Source: Sediminihaliea albiluteola
Lineage (GTDB): Bacteria > Pseudomonadota > Gammaproteobacteria > Pseudomonadales > Halieaceae
Reading direction: 5' to 3'
Assembly: GCF_014077625.1 (NCBI RefSeq)
Contig: NZ_JACFXU010000014.1
Span: forward strand, 434,001-498,000
Length of the DNA stretch: 64,000 bases
Below the pieces are notes generated by a model that was not told the DNA's origin, did no database searches, and saw only the letters and a program-made list of their open reading frames with translations. How positions within the stretch are numbered: the stretch's first letter is position 1; each line of letters opens with the position of its first letter. A program made the translations under genes and the position numbers. Positions 8,381 through 18,324 of this stretch are shown one piece after another.

Positions 8381-9349
8381 GTGCATCGTTGGCTGCATCG
8401 CCTTAGCTTAGTTCTCTGCTGTACTGCGCTGGTCGCTTGCGCTCCTTGGCTAGCGCCAGCCTCACCTTCACAGCCCCGCAGTATTGAACTGAGCGAGGTA
8501 CCTTTCTTTCCTCAAGCCAAGTACCAGTGTGGTCCTGCTGCACTGGCTACCGTGCTTAACTTCAGCGGCCTAGATGTCGACAGTGAGACCCTAGAATCTG
8601 CGGTCTATCTGCCAAAACGCGAGGGCAGCTTACAAGCCGAACTGCTCGCCGCCAGTCGCCGCCATGAACGCATCCCCTATCGAATTCCAGGAACACTAGA
8701 CGCCCTACAGCAAGAACTGCTGGCAGGTAATCCAGTACTGATAATGCAAAACCTCGGTATCGATGTGCTGCCACGCTGGCATTACGCCGTTGTTGTCGGT
8801 TATCAGGCCGAGCACAATTCTTGGGTGTTACGCTCCGGGACCAAGCAGCGCAGTATCGAATCCGCAGCCAGCTTCTGGCGCCGCTGGAGCAAGGCAGGGA
8901 ACTGGGCTCTGGTCACCAAGCCAGCTGGCGAGCTAGCGGCTACGGTAGAACCCAGAGCTGCACTGCAGGCACTGGCAGATGTCGAGTCTATGCTCTCAGC
9001 ACAGCAAGCCCAGCGAGCTTGGGAAGCCGCTCTGTTACGCTGGCCAGAGGAAGCTGATCTGCAGTTTGCTACGGCCAATGCGCGGCGTCGAAGGGGCTTA
9101 ATTGCTGATGCTGCAGCTCTCTACCGCCAGCTCATCAAGCAGCAACCCGATCATTTAGCTGCGCACAACAACTACGCCGACCTCTTACTCGAAGCCGGCT
9201 GCCCTTACCAAGCAGAGCTGACGCTAAACGCCGCACTTGAATACGAAAACAGCACAGCGCTCATGAGCGCCACACTGCATAAGACCGCCGAAGAAGTCCA
9301 AGCTGCCCTACAGCAGAAGCCAGCAGAGACCGACTGCCCAATCAATTAA
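8381..9349 (+). CDS. PA2778-family C39-like cysteine peptidase lipoprotein with TPR
   Basis: A 322-residue protein from a GTG start, with a lipoprotein signal (lipobox LVAC, C20). A papain-like C39-type domain follows: catalytic Cys in QCGPAALA (C50) and His in WHYAVVVGY (H134). The C-terminal third contains tetratricopeptide-like helices (AALYRQLIKQQPDHLAAHNNYADLL, given here as AALYRQL to NNYADLL, about residues 245-280). Such fusions are annotated as PA2778-family cysteine peptidases. It would act in the periplasm at a membrane. Cotranscription with the PA2779-type gene is likely. Neither substrate nor physiological role is established to my knowledge. Confidence 0.8.
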   Translation: MHRWLHRLSLVLCCTALVACAPWLAPASPSQPRSIELSEVPFFPQAKYQCGPAALATVLNFSGLDVDSETLESAVYLPKREGSLQAELLAASRRHERIPYRIPGTLDALQQELLAGNPVLIMQNLGIDVLPRWHYAVVVGYQAEHNSWVLRSGTKQRSIESAASFWRRWSKAGNWALVTKPAGELAATVEPRAALQALADVESMLSAQQAQRAWEAALLRWPEEADLQFATANARRRRGLIADAAALYRQLIKQQPDHLAAHNNYADLLLEAGCPYQAELTLNAALEYENSTALMSATLHKTAEEVQAALQQKPAETDCPIN

Positions 9350-9404
9350 TACAAAGTAGCTAGAGGCTGCCCCTTAACGAGCGCCAAGGGGCAGTCAAAT
9401 TGAC

Positions 9405-10460
9405 TTAATCCAACAAAAATCCGCGGCTAGTTATCAGAGGGAAGTCTACATAGGTCCGAATGCCCGGCTCAGCTTTTAGTAGATGTGGAATAGCGTTGAT
9501 CGCAGGCATCGCAGTGGTAATTAAATTCATCTCCATCAATTCCACTGGCGTGCTGCCTTTGAAGTCGCTGGGCGGGCTGTGTTTTAAGGTAAATGAAATG
9601 TTTGGATTGCCAACCACCTCAACCACGTAGCCACCGGAGAGTTCAATTTCGGGCGTGACACTTGGCCCCATCTTCCAGCCTTGGTTCAACTCCACCACCG
9701 ACCTACCGCCGATAATGCCCCGCCAATGGCCGATTAAACCAGCAACACAACCCGCGTCTATTTTCATAAAGCCTAGATCTAAGGGCTGCTCTGTCACCGA
9801 AAAATCGGCATCGAAGCGCACTGTGTCAAACTCCAGGCCTAGGGCTTGGCCGGCCAAGTAAATCCCATCCGAGAAAACACGCATCCCAGACTCAGCGAGA
9901 CTTTTAAGATTTGGCGTATCGAGTGGTAATCCAAAGCCACAACTTCGCCAGGTCTCAGCAGAGGCATAGCCGGAGCAATCTACTGATTCAGTAAAACGTA
10001 TCACCTCGATATCTCGGCTCAAACCCGCAGCAACTAGACTGATATAGCTTGAAAAGCCCGGGTGAATCCCGCTGCCAAATATCGCTGCACGCCCCGCTTG
10101 TGCTGCAGCTTCAATACGATCTCTACTCTCTGTTCCCAAATTATGGCCAGTGACAAAGGAGGATGTCGTCACAATGGAAATACCGGCCTCAAGAATCATA
10201 CAAAAGTCATCGACGTTAGCCCAGAGTGCGTTGTAGCTCACCACATCTGGCTTTAAATCGAGAATCTTTTGTGAGTCATTGGTGCTGGTTACACCGGTAT
10301 CAGGCCAGCCTATTAAGCTCCCCACGTCGACGCCCACTTTCGCATCATCATAGACTCGGCAGCCCACAAGCTCTAAGTGCTTGCTAGTCAAAATAGCTTT
10401 CAAAGCGGACTGACCAACACCGCCGGTACCCCACTGCGCAACCCTAATAACCCTTTCCAT
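9405..10460 (-). CDS. NAD(P)-dependent dihydrodipicolinate-reductase-like oxidoreductase
   Basis: A 351-residue cytoplasmic protein with an N-terminal Rossmann fold (VAQWGTGGVGQSAL) and the architecture of the DapB-like / 2,4-diaminopentanoate dehydrogenase group found in many steroid- or amine-degrading bacteria. I start it at the ATG at 10460, where MERVIRVAQWG matches the family start and AAGGG lies upstream; the 32-residue extension to 10556 is not family-like. It is a single minus-strand gene convergent with the PA2778-type gene. A 7-bp inverted repeat lies 42 bases upstream. The reaction cannot be named from sequence. Confidence 0.75.
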   Translation of the reverse strand: MERVIRVAQWGTGGVGQSALKAILTSKHLELVGCRVYDDAKVGVDVGSLIGWPDTGVTSTNDSQKILDLKPDVVSYNALWANVDDFCMILEAGISIVTTSSFVTGHNLGTESRDRIEAAAQAGRAAIFGSGIHPGFSSYISLVAAGLSRDIEVIRFTESVDCSGYASAETWRSCGFGLPLDTPNLKSLAESGMRVFSDGIYLAGQALGLEFDTVRFDADFSVTEQPLDLGFMKIDAGCVAGLIGHWRGIIGGRSVVELNQGWKMGPSVTPEIELSGGYVVEVVGNPNISFTLKHSPPSDFKGSTPVELMEMNLITTAMPAINAIPHLLKAEPGIRTYVDFPLITSRGFLLD

Positions 10461-10957
10461 CGAAATACCCTTAAAAGACTGGCTGTTGATAAATGATATT
10501 GTGTTACAGCAATGTAGAAATGTAACATTCAAAAGATAGCACAGCCCCTCAGACAAAACGATAGTGAGAGCGAACAGCTAACAATCACAGAGTCTGTTTA
10601 GCTATTGAGGCTCTACTAGAGCAAGTGAAGCCAAGTACTCGATATAAAGCTGCCAGCTCAATAGCTCAGTTCTTTTATTCAACAACTATACAAACGCGCA
10701 GCCTTGGGGCAGGATATTGTGTCGCCATTGCTGAACGAGCGGCCATGGCAAAACCGAAGCGCCTTTAAAAGTAATAAGAAAAACTAGGAATCAAGTCATG
10801 TGTAGCTGCCAGCTTGTCTCCGCATGTCGTCAGGCTTGCCCGGGCGAATACGCTTTGTTCAGCAAGGCCTAGCAGCGAATTAGCATGGATTGCGATTTTT
10901 ATCAGTAATTTGCCCAGTCTTTTATCCCGAAAGCTCCACGGAGTAGTCAAATAGCTC
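10461..10957. other. 497-base intergenic region
   Basis: Divergent gap between the DapB-like gene and the GMC oxidoreductase gene. I see no convincing ORF; a 69-codon minus-strand frame at 10765-10974 overlaps the GMC start and has no supporting features. The only clear structure is the inverted repeat at 10502-10527. The region is more AT-rich than its flanks and probably holds promoters for both genes. Confidence 0.5.
10502..10527. promoter_or_regulatory. Candidate operator, inverted repeat
   Basis: Perfect TGTTACA-N12-TGTAACA inverted repeat located 42-67 bases before the start of the DapB-like gene, where its promoter is expected. The likely binding protein is not identifiable. Confidence 0.4.
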
Positions 10958-12610
10958 ATGCCAAACAATAGCAATAACTACGATTACATTATTGTCGGCG
11001 CAGGTTCCGCCGGCTGCGCTCTAGCCAACCGCCTAACACGCGAAGCCAGTCGTAAGGTACTGCTGCTTGAGGCTGGTGGGGAAGACCGCAACCCCATGAT
11101 CCATATCCCTTTGGGCTTTGCCTTTTTAATGAACCACAAGACGCTGAACTGGTGCTACCAGACCGAGCCCGAAGCTCAGCTGGCTAATCGACGGATCAAA
11201 TGGCCCCGCGGCAAAGTGCTGGGTGGCACCAGCGCGATCAACGGTATGGTCTATATCCGCGGCCAGGCCGAAGATTACGACCACTGGGCTGAGCTAGGCT
11301 GCCATGGCTGGGATTACGATAGCGTGCTGCCCTATTTCAAGCGCTCTGAGCACAAGGCCGAAGGCGCCAACGACTATCATGGCTACGGAGGCCCCTTGTG
11401 GGTTGAAGAGTGCCAACCCAAGGAGCGCCTTGCCCTGGCCGACCGCTTTATCCAGGCGGCGATGGAAACTGGCTTGCCCTTCAACCCTGACTTTAACGGT
11501 GCACAACAAGAAGGCGCCGGCTACTACCAAAAAAACATCCGCCGCGGACGGCGCCAAAGCAGTTATCGCAGCTACCTCAAAGCCTACCGCAAGCGCCCTA
11601 ACCTCAGCGTATTAACCGGAGCCATGGTCAGTAAAGTACTGATTGAAGATGGCCGAGCCATAGGGGTGGAGTACCGCAGCTCGAAACAACAAGGCACTGC
11701 CCCCAGCCGCGTTTACGCTAAGGGCGAGGTCATTCTCTGCGGCGGCGTAATCAACTCTGCACAATTATTAGAGCTGTCTGGGATTGGCAACGCTGAGCAG
11801 CTATCGGCCCTGAATATCAAAGTCGAAAAAGACCTACCCGCTGTAGGTGAGAACCTGCAGGATCACCTAACCATCAATGTCATCCAGGGTTTGCATGGCA
11901 TCCCGACCTTTTATGAACAGAGCCGACCGCTGGCACTGCTGGCTAACATCGCCCGTTACAGCGCATTTGGCACTGGTTTACTAGCCCACCCTGCAGCCCA
12001 AGCTGGCGTATTTTTTCGCAGCAGCGACAAGGTGACTCGGCCCGATGCGCAAATACATTTCTCTCCCGCAGCCAGTGAAGACGATGGCCGGGGCAATTTG
12101 AAATCCCGCCCCGGCACTACTGCAACTGTGTGTCATTTACGTCCAGCTAGCCGCGGCAGTATCCATATCCGCAGCACTGACCCAGGTGCTGCCCCAGCGA
12201 TTCACGCCAACTATCTAGCAGCAGAAGAAGATGCTCAGACCATGCTCGCCGCCATTAAGCGGGTGCGGGAAATATTTGCTGCCCCTGCGCTAGATGCTAA
12301 CCGCGGCAAGGAGTTTTTACCGGGGCCGCAGTGCCAAAGTGACGCTGATCTTATGCGTTATATTCGCGAAAATGCGGAGTCGGTATATCACCCTGTCGGT
12401 ACTTGCCGCATGGGCTCGGACCCAGATTCTGTGGTTGATGAGCGCCTGCGAGTCCGGGGCATTGCTGGTTTACGCGTTGCTGATGCCTCCATTATGCCCG
12501 AGCTGATTTCCGGCAACACCAATGCAGCCAGCATTATGATTGCAGAAAAGTGCTCGGATATGCTGCTTGAAGACGTCGGCATTGCCACCGGCGCTATATT
12601 TGACAGCTAG
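10958..12610 (+). CDS. GMC-family FAD oxidoreductase (choline/alcohol dehydrogenase-like)
   Basis: A 550-residue glucose-methanol-choline oxidoreductase. The N-terminal ADP-binding motif is GAGSAGCALANRL; the GMC signature appears as GKVLGGTSAINGMVYIRG and a second one as CGGVINSAQLLELSGIG. The catalytic region near the C-terminus contains YHPVGTCRMG (His) and SGNTNAASIMIAEK. It oxidises a primary alcohol to an aldehyde using FAD. The aldehyde dehydrogenase gene follows after 35 bases, giving a two-step alcohol-to-acid module. It is choline-dehydrogenase-like in length, but the substrate is more likely an aliphatic or aromatic alcohol given the partner. Confidence 0.88.
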   Translation: MPNNSNNYDYIIVGAGSAGCALANRLTREASRKVLLLEAGGEDRNPMIHIPLGFAFLMNHKTLNWCYQTEPEAQLANRRIKWPRGKVLGGTSAINGMVYIRGQAEDYDHWAELGCHGWDYDSVLPYFKRSEHKAEGANDYHGYGGPLWVEECQPKERLALADRFIQAAMETGLPFNPDFNGAQQEGAGYYQKNIRRGRRQSSYRSYLKAYRKRPNLSVLTGAMVSKVLIEDGRAIGVEYRSSKQQGTAPSRVYAKGEVILCGGVINSAQLLELSGIGNAEQLSALNIKVEKDLPAVGENLQDHLTINVIQGLHGIPTFYEQSRPLALLANIARYSAFGTGLLAHPAAQAGVFFRSSDKVTRPDAQIHFSPAASEDDGRGNLKSRPGTTATVCHLRPASRGSIHIRSTDPGAAPAIHANYLAAEEDAQTMLAAIKRVREIFAAPALDANRGKEFLPGPQCQSDADLMRYIRENAESVYHPVGTCRMGSDPDSVVDERLRVRGIAGLRVADASIMPELISGNTNAASIMIAEKCSDMLLEDVGIATGAIFDS

Positions 12611-12645
12611 CACAAGTCATAACAACACAGAACAAGGAATAGATA

Positions 12646-14094
12646 ATGACAACAGCCGCCGGTGACAAGGCGCTCAGTGAGCGTCTCAACGCTATTCTCA
12701 ACAATCAGCGCAGTGCCTTTAGAGCAGAGGGTGAAGTCGAGCTTGCAAGCCGTATAGACCGTATCGATCGCTGCATTGCACTACTGGTAGACAACCACGA
12801 AGCCATTTGCCAAGCAGTTAATGAAGACTTTGGCTGCCGCTCAGCCTTCTCAACCAAGATGATGGACATCACCAACTCCATCGGTAGCCTCAAGTTTGTC
12901 AAAAAGAATCTGAAGAAATGGATGAAGCCGGAGCGGCGCAAGGCCATGCTGCCGATGAACTTCCTCGGCGCTTCAGCCACTGTGCACTTTCAGCCCAAAG
13001 GCGTAGTCGGCATCATGACGCCTTGGAACGTCCCAGTGAATATGATGTTCAGTCCCCTTGCAGATGTCTTGGGAGCCGGCAACCGCGCCATGATTAAGCC
13101 CTCTGAATTTACCCCCCGCACCTCGGAGTGCATGAAAGAGCTGTTCGCGCGCTACTTCGAGCCCTCTGAGGTCACTGTTATTACCGGCGGTCCGGAAGTG
13201 GGCGCTGCCTTCAGTGCACTGCCTTTTGATCACCTGATTTTCACTGGTGCGACAAGTATTGGAAAGCACATTTTGCGCGCCGCTGCAGAAAACCTAGTAC
13301 CCGTGACACTGGAGCTGGGCGGCAAGTCACCGGTGGTTATTTCTGAGCAATGCGATATTTATAAAGTTGCGGAAACACTGATCAGCAGCAAGGCGATGAA
13401 TGGTGGACAGCTTTGCATCAGCCCCGATTACTGCTTTATTCCCGAGGGGCACCTAGAAGCCTTTATTCGCCACTGCCAAAGTGTTATCGCGGAACAGTTT
13501 CCCAGCATCCAGGACAACCCAGACTTTGTGTCTTGTATCAATGAGCGACACTATCAGCGCATCGCCAGCTATCTCGATGAAGCTGAAGCGGCAGGCACCC
13601 GTATTGTAGCCCTGAGCCCAGCGGGTGAAGAGCGCTCGTCAGCGGAGGCACACAAGATAGCCCTACACCTAGTGGTCAACCCCTCTGATGACTTGGCCTG
13701 TATGCAGGAAGAGATTTTTGGCCCCTTGATGTGCATCAAAACCTATCGCGACATTGAGCAGGTCATAAACTTCATCAACGACCGGGAAAAGCCGCTGGCC
13801 CTGTATTACTTCGGCGACGACAAAGAAGAGCAGGATGAAGTATTAAATCGCACATCATCGGGCGGCGTTTCAATCAACAGCGTAGGTATGCATGTAGGCT
13901 GTGACGATTTACCCTTTGGCGGTATCGGCAAGTCAGGCATGGGCAACTACCGAGGTCGAGATGGCTTCCGCACCTTTAGCCATACCCGAGCAGTGTACAA
14001 AGATGGCTGGCTCAACATAGCAAAACTCGCTGGAACGCTGCCCCCTTACGGTGAAAAACTGGCAAAAATGCTAGATTCCCAAATCAAAAAATAA
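12646..14094 (+). CDS. Coniferyl-aldehyde-dehydrogenase-type NAD(P) aldehyde dehydrogenase
   Basis: A 482-residue ALDH-superfamily enzyme oxidising an aldehyde to its acid. The catalytic Cys lies in NGGQLCISPDYC and the general-base Glu in ELGGKSP. The GATSIGKHI and KPSEFTPRTS motifs and the overall spacing match the coniferyl aldehyde dehydrogenase subfamily, which also acts on fatty and aromatic aldehydes. The start ATG follows AAGGAA. It sits 35 bases after the GMC oxidoreductase gene and about 280 bases before fadB, which fits a route from alcohol to acid to beta-oxidation. Confidence 0.88.
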   Translation: MTTAAGDKALSERLNAILNNQRSAFRAEGEVELASRIDRIDRCIALLVDNHEAICQAVNEDFGCRSAFSTKMMDITNSIGSLKFVKKNLKKWMKPERRKAMLPMNFLGASATVHFQPKGVVGIMTPWNVPVNMMFSPLADVLGAGNRAMIKPSEFTPRTSECMKELFARYFEPSEVTVITGGPEVGAAFSALPFDHLIFTGATSIGKHILRAAAENLVPVTLELGGKSPVVISEQCDIYKVAETLISSKAMNGGQLCISPDYCFIPEGHLEAFIRHCQSVIAEQFPSIQDNPDFVSCINERHYQRIASYLDEAEAAGTRIVALSPAGEERSSAEAHKIALHLVVNPSDDLACMQEEIFGPLMCIKTYRDIEQVINFINDREKPLALYYFGDDKEEQDEVLNRTSSGGVSINSVGMHVGCDDLPFGGIGKSGMGNYRGRDGFRTFSHTRAVYKDGWLNIAKLAGTLPPYGEKLAKMLDSQIKK

Positions 14095-14106
14095 ACAGTC
14101 TCTGAC

Positions 14107-14138
14107 TGCGTCCCTTGCCCCATAATGAAAGGGACGCA
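14107..14138 (+). terminator. Hairpin after the GMC-ALDH unit (no U-tract)
   Basis: Perfect 10-bp stem TGCGTCCCTT / AAGGGACGCA with a 12-base loop, 12 bases after the ALDH stop. No T-run follows, so termination is likely to be assisted or the hairpin protects the 3' end. Confidence 0.5.
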
Positions 14139-14371
14139 AAGTAGAGTTAAGCACTGCTAAGTTGCTATGCCACTGAGTAAGCAAGCTGGCGCAAAACCTA
14201 GCCCCGGCAGCAATTACTCAGCACGCGATAAAACTTTTGTGATCACTGTCAACATTAATGGTTCACGCGCTCGCCTCAGACAGCTACAATAACGACAACT
14301 CGCCCACCAACCAGGACATGGGGCGATTGATAGCAAAAGTTATCCCAAACACCCCCAAACAGGACAGCGAC

Positions 14372-16519
14372 ATGATTTATCAGAGTGATGCTCTCACCGT
14401 CGAGCGACAGGAAGGCGATATTGCCGAACTCCGCTTCGACCTGCAGGGCGAATCGGTCAACAAGTTCGACCAAAATACCGTCAACCACCTCACCGCCGCA
14501 TTAGATGCTATTGAAGCCCAGGATGGCCTCAAAGGCCTACTGGTCACCAGCGCTAAGCCGGTATTTATTGTCGGTGCAGATATCACCGAATTCACCTCTA
14601 TATTTGGTTCCAGCGCGGATGACATCAAAGGTTTTACCGCCACCAACAATACCAACTTTAACCGCCTGCAGAACTTACCCTTCCCGAGCTGTGTCGCCAT
14701 CAATGGCTTCGCTTTGGGTGGCGGTTTTGAGATTTGCTTGGCCTGTGATTTCCGCGTAATGAGCAGCGCCGCCAAAGTCGGCCTACCCGAGACCAAACTG
14801 GGCATTCTACCCGGCTGGGGCGGCACCGTGCGCCTACCGCGCATCATCGGTGTTGATGAGGCCGCCACTTGGATTGCCGGTGCAGCCGAGCAGCGCGCTG
14901 AGGCCGCTTTGAAGGCCGGCGCGGTGGACGCGGTAGCCGCTCCCGAGCAACTGCGCGATGTGGCACTGACCACGCTGCGCAATGCTATTGCTGGCAAGCT
15001 GGATTACGCCAGCCGTCGCAGCGCTAAGAGCAGCCCACTGCCGCTCAACGACACCGAAGCTATGATGGCATTCTTCACCATGAAGCAGATGGTGGCGCAG
15101 CAGGCCGGCCGCAACTACCCGGCACCAGTAAAAGCAGTGGAGGTGATCGAGCAGGCGCGAGGCATGGGCCTTGAAGAGGCACTCGACGTTGAAGCCGCGG
15201 GCTTTGCTGAGCTGGCAGTTACCGACGTTGCCGCATCACTGGTCGGCGTATTCTTAAACGACCAGCTACTGGGCAAGAAAGCCAAGAGCTGGGAGAAAAA
15301 ATCCGACAAGGCCATCGAGCGTGCTGCAGTATTAGGCGCTGGCATTATGGGTGGCGGCATCGCCTACCAGAGCGCTTACAAAGGCGTGCCAATCAAGATG
15401 AAGGACATCAACCAAGATGGCTTGGATTTGGGCCTATCAGAAGCTAGTAAGCTGCTTGCCAAGCGCGTAGAGCGCGGCCGCATGACTCCGGCCAAAATGG
15501 GGGAGGTACTGAACAGCATCGACGCCACTTTGAGCTACGACGGTTTTGAAGATGTCGATATCGTAGTTGAAGCGGTGGTTGAGAACCCCAAAGTGAAACA
15601 AGCTGTGTTGGCCGAAACCGAGCAGAAGATCGGCGAAGATGCCATCCTCGCCTCCAACACCTCGACCATCTCCATTAGCCATTTGGCCAAAGCACTTAAG
15701 CGCCCTGAAAACTTTTGCGGCATGCACTTTTTCAACCCAGTACACGCTATGCCACTGGTAGAAGTGATTCGCGGTGAGAAGACCTCCGACAAAGCTGTGG
15801 CCCGCACCGTGGCCTACGCCAATAAAATGGGCAAAAAAGCTGTCGTGGTAAAAGACTGCCCTGGGTTTTTGGTCAACCGTGTGCTGTTCCCTTACTTTGA
15901 CGGTTTCTCCAAATTATTGCGCGATGGTGCTGACTTCCAAGCAGTCGACAAAGTCATGGAGCGCTGGGGATGGCCTATGGGCCCTGCCTACCTGATGGAC
16001 GTGGTCGGCATCGATACCGGTGTACACGCTGGCGAAGTCATGGCGGAAGGTTTCCCTGACCGCATGAAGCTAGATTTTAAAGCAGCACCAGAAGTGATGT
16101 TTGAGAACCAGCGCTTTGGTCAGAAAAACAACATTGGCTTTTACGAATATGTGAAAGACAAGCGTGGCAAGCCCAAGAAAACCGTCACTGAAAGTACCTA
16201 CGAACTACTCGCGCCAATTGTTGCAGAGCGCACTGAGTTCAGCCCCGAAGATATCGTCGATCGCATGATGCTGCCAATGGCCACTGAAATGGCTCGCTGC
16301 CTTGAAGAGGGCATTGTTGGCAGCGCTGCTGAAGCTGATCTCGCTCTGCTGTTCGGGCTCGGCTTCCCTCCCTTCCGCGGTGGTATTTTCCGCTGGATGG
16401 ATACAGTAGGGCTGGAATATATCGCCAAGGCTTCGGAAAAGTTCGCACACCTGGGCAAGGTGTACGAAATGACCGATGGCATGAAGGCCAAATTAGCCGC
16501 TGGCGAAAGCTACTACTAA
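14372..16519 (+). CDS. fadB: Fatty-acid oxidation complex subunit alpha
   Basis: A 715-residue bifunctional enzyme, the same length as pseudomonad FadB. The N-terminal enoyl-CoA hydratase/isomerase domain (residues about 1-190) has GADITEF and [17 protein letters not shown]. The 3-hydroxyacyl-CoA dehydrogenase domain begins near residue 313 ([14 protein letters not shown]) and has [16 protein letters not shown]. It pairs with FadA as an alpha2-beta2 complex for beta-oxidation. The start [10 protein letters not shown] at 14372 matches the family; a frame open from 14258 adds an unrelated 38 residues. fadA follows after 147 bases containing two strong hairpins. Confidence 0.97.
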   Translation: MIYQSDALTVERQEGDIAELRFDLQGESVNKFDQNTVNHLTAALDAIEAQDGLKGLLVTSAKPVFIVGADITEFTSIFGSSADDIKGFTATNNTNFNRLQNLPFPSCVAINGFALGGGFEICLACDFRVMSSAAKVGLPETKLGILPGWGGTVRLPRIIGVDEAATWIAGAAEQRAEAALKAGAVDAVAAPEQLRDVALTTLRNAIAGKLDYASRRSAKSSPLPLNDTEAMMAFFTMKQMVAQQAGRNYPAPVKAVEVIEQARGMGLEEALDVEAAGFAELAVTDVAASLVGVFLNDQLLGKKAKSWEKKSDKAIERAAVLGAGIMGGGIAYQSAYKGVPIKMKDINQDGLDLGLSEASKLLAKRVERGRMTPAKMGEVLNSIDATLSYDGFEDVDIVVEAVVENPKVKQAVLAETEQKIGEDAILASNTSTISISHLAKALKRPENFCGMHFFNPVHAMPLVEVIRGEKTSDKAVARTVAYANKMGKKAVVVKDCPGFLVNRVLFPYFDGFSKLLRDGADFQAVDKVMERWGWPMGPAYLMDVVGIDTGVHAGEVMAEGFPDRMKLDFKAAPEVMFENQRFGQKNNIGFYEYVKDKRGKPKKTVTESTYELLAPIVAERTEFSPEDIVDRMMLPMATEMARCLEEGIVGSAAEADLALLFGLGFPPFRGGIFRWMDTVGLEYIAKASEKFAHLGKVYEMTDGMKAKLAAGESYY

Positions 16520-16531
16520 GCGATGGTAACT

Positions 16532-16562
16532 GCAGCGCCGCTCCGAATAGAGCAGGCGCTGC
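16532..16562 (+). repeat. First fadB-fadA intercistronic hairpin
   Basis: Stem of GCAGCGCC plus GCTC pairing with GAGC plus GGCGCTGC: 12 bp with one bulged A (16554) and a 6-base loop CGAATA. It lies 12 bases after the fadB stop and has no T-run. Confidence 0.6.
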
Positions 16563-16585
16563 GGGATGCTCAACAAGACACTGGC

Positions 16586-16617
16586 TCTCGCAAAGGCGGA
16601 TTACCGCCGCGGCGAGA
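16586..16617 (+). repeat. Second fadB-fadA intercistronic hairpin
   Basis: TCTCGC / GCGAGA outer stem, a 3x3 internal loop, GGCGG / CCGCC inner stem and ATTA loop. It ends 49 bases before the fadA start codon. Confidence 0.55.
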
Positions 16618-16654
16618 ATGACGAAGCGGCCAACAATGAGCCCTTCGCACCTAG

Positions 16655-17842
<1,188 letters not shown>

Positions 17843-17851
17843 TATGCAAAA

Positions 17852-17882
17852 AGCGCTGGCCAGTTCAATACTGGCTAGCGCT
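17852..17882 (+). terminator. fadBA 3'-end hairpin
   Basis: 13-base arms (AGCGCTGGCCAGT / ACTGGCTAGCGCT, one mismatch) with loop TCAAT, starting 10 bases after the fadA stop. It is followed by CTTGTG, not a full U-tract. Its position argues against rhodanese translation starting at 17844. Confidence 0.55.
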
Positions 17883-17927
17883 CTTGTGCTGAGCAGAACT
17901 GGCACCCACCCCAAGGCTATATTTCCT

Positions 17928-18311
17928 ATGATCTTAAACCTCAAAGCTCTCCGACGCACTGCCGCCATGGCTGCTGCGCTATTCGCTATGACCTTAAACA
18001 GCTCCAGTGCTATGGCACAAAGCGCTACTGAGCCGCTGTGGATTGATGTGCGTAGCCCAGCGGAGTATCGGCAGGGTCACCTCGAAGGCGCCGCCTTAAT
18101 TCCTTTTGATGCCATCGAGAAAGGGGTTACTGAAATGCGCCTGGACAAAGACAGGCCAATTTACCTCTACTGCGCGGTCGGCGCGCGCGCTGAAAAAGCT
18201 CGCCGGGCGCTTGTGAAACAAGGCTACACACAGGTAGTCAATGCCGGCGGCCTAAAAGAGGCCGAGCAAATGGCAAACTGCCAACAATCTGCCAACAAAG
18301 ATCACTGCTAG
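17928..18311 (+). CDS. Periplasmic single-domain rhodanese-like sulfurtransferase
   Basis: A 127-residue protein with a signal peptide (cleavage after AMA, residue 30) and one rhodanese domain. Active-site loop is CAVGAR with C82; WIDVRSPAEYRQGHLEGA is the usual N-terminal motif. It would transfer sulfane sulfur in the periplasm, similar to PspE. I prefer the ATG at 17928, because the earlier in-frame ATG at 17844 would put the fadA hairpin inside the coding region and add a second hydrophobic stretch. It precedes the nnrS gene by 13 bases and is probably cotranscribed with it. Confidence 0.8.
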   Translation: MILNLKALRRTAAMAAALFAMTLNSSSAMAQSATEPLWIDVRSPAEYRQGHLEGAALIPFDAIEKGVTEMRLDKDRPIYLYCAVGARAEKARRALVKQGYTQVVNAGGLKEAEQMANCQQSANKDHC

Positions 18312-18324
18312 TAGAAGCGCTGCC

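Noticed and set aside
10765-10974. 69-codon minus-strand ORF in the 497-base gap
   Set aside because: Overlaps the GMC start; no motif or ribosome site.
14258-14371. Upstream in-frame start for fadB
   Set aside because: Adds 38 residues not found in FadB; 14372 gives the exact family start and length.
14380-14997. 205-codon antisense ORF inside fadB
   Set aside because: Shadow of the well-supported fadB frame; Ser/Arg-rich composition typical of an antisense frame and no ribosome site.
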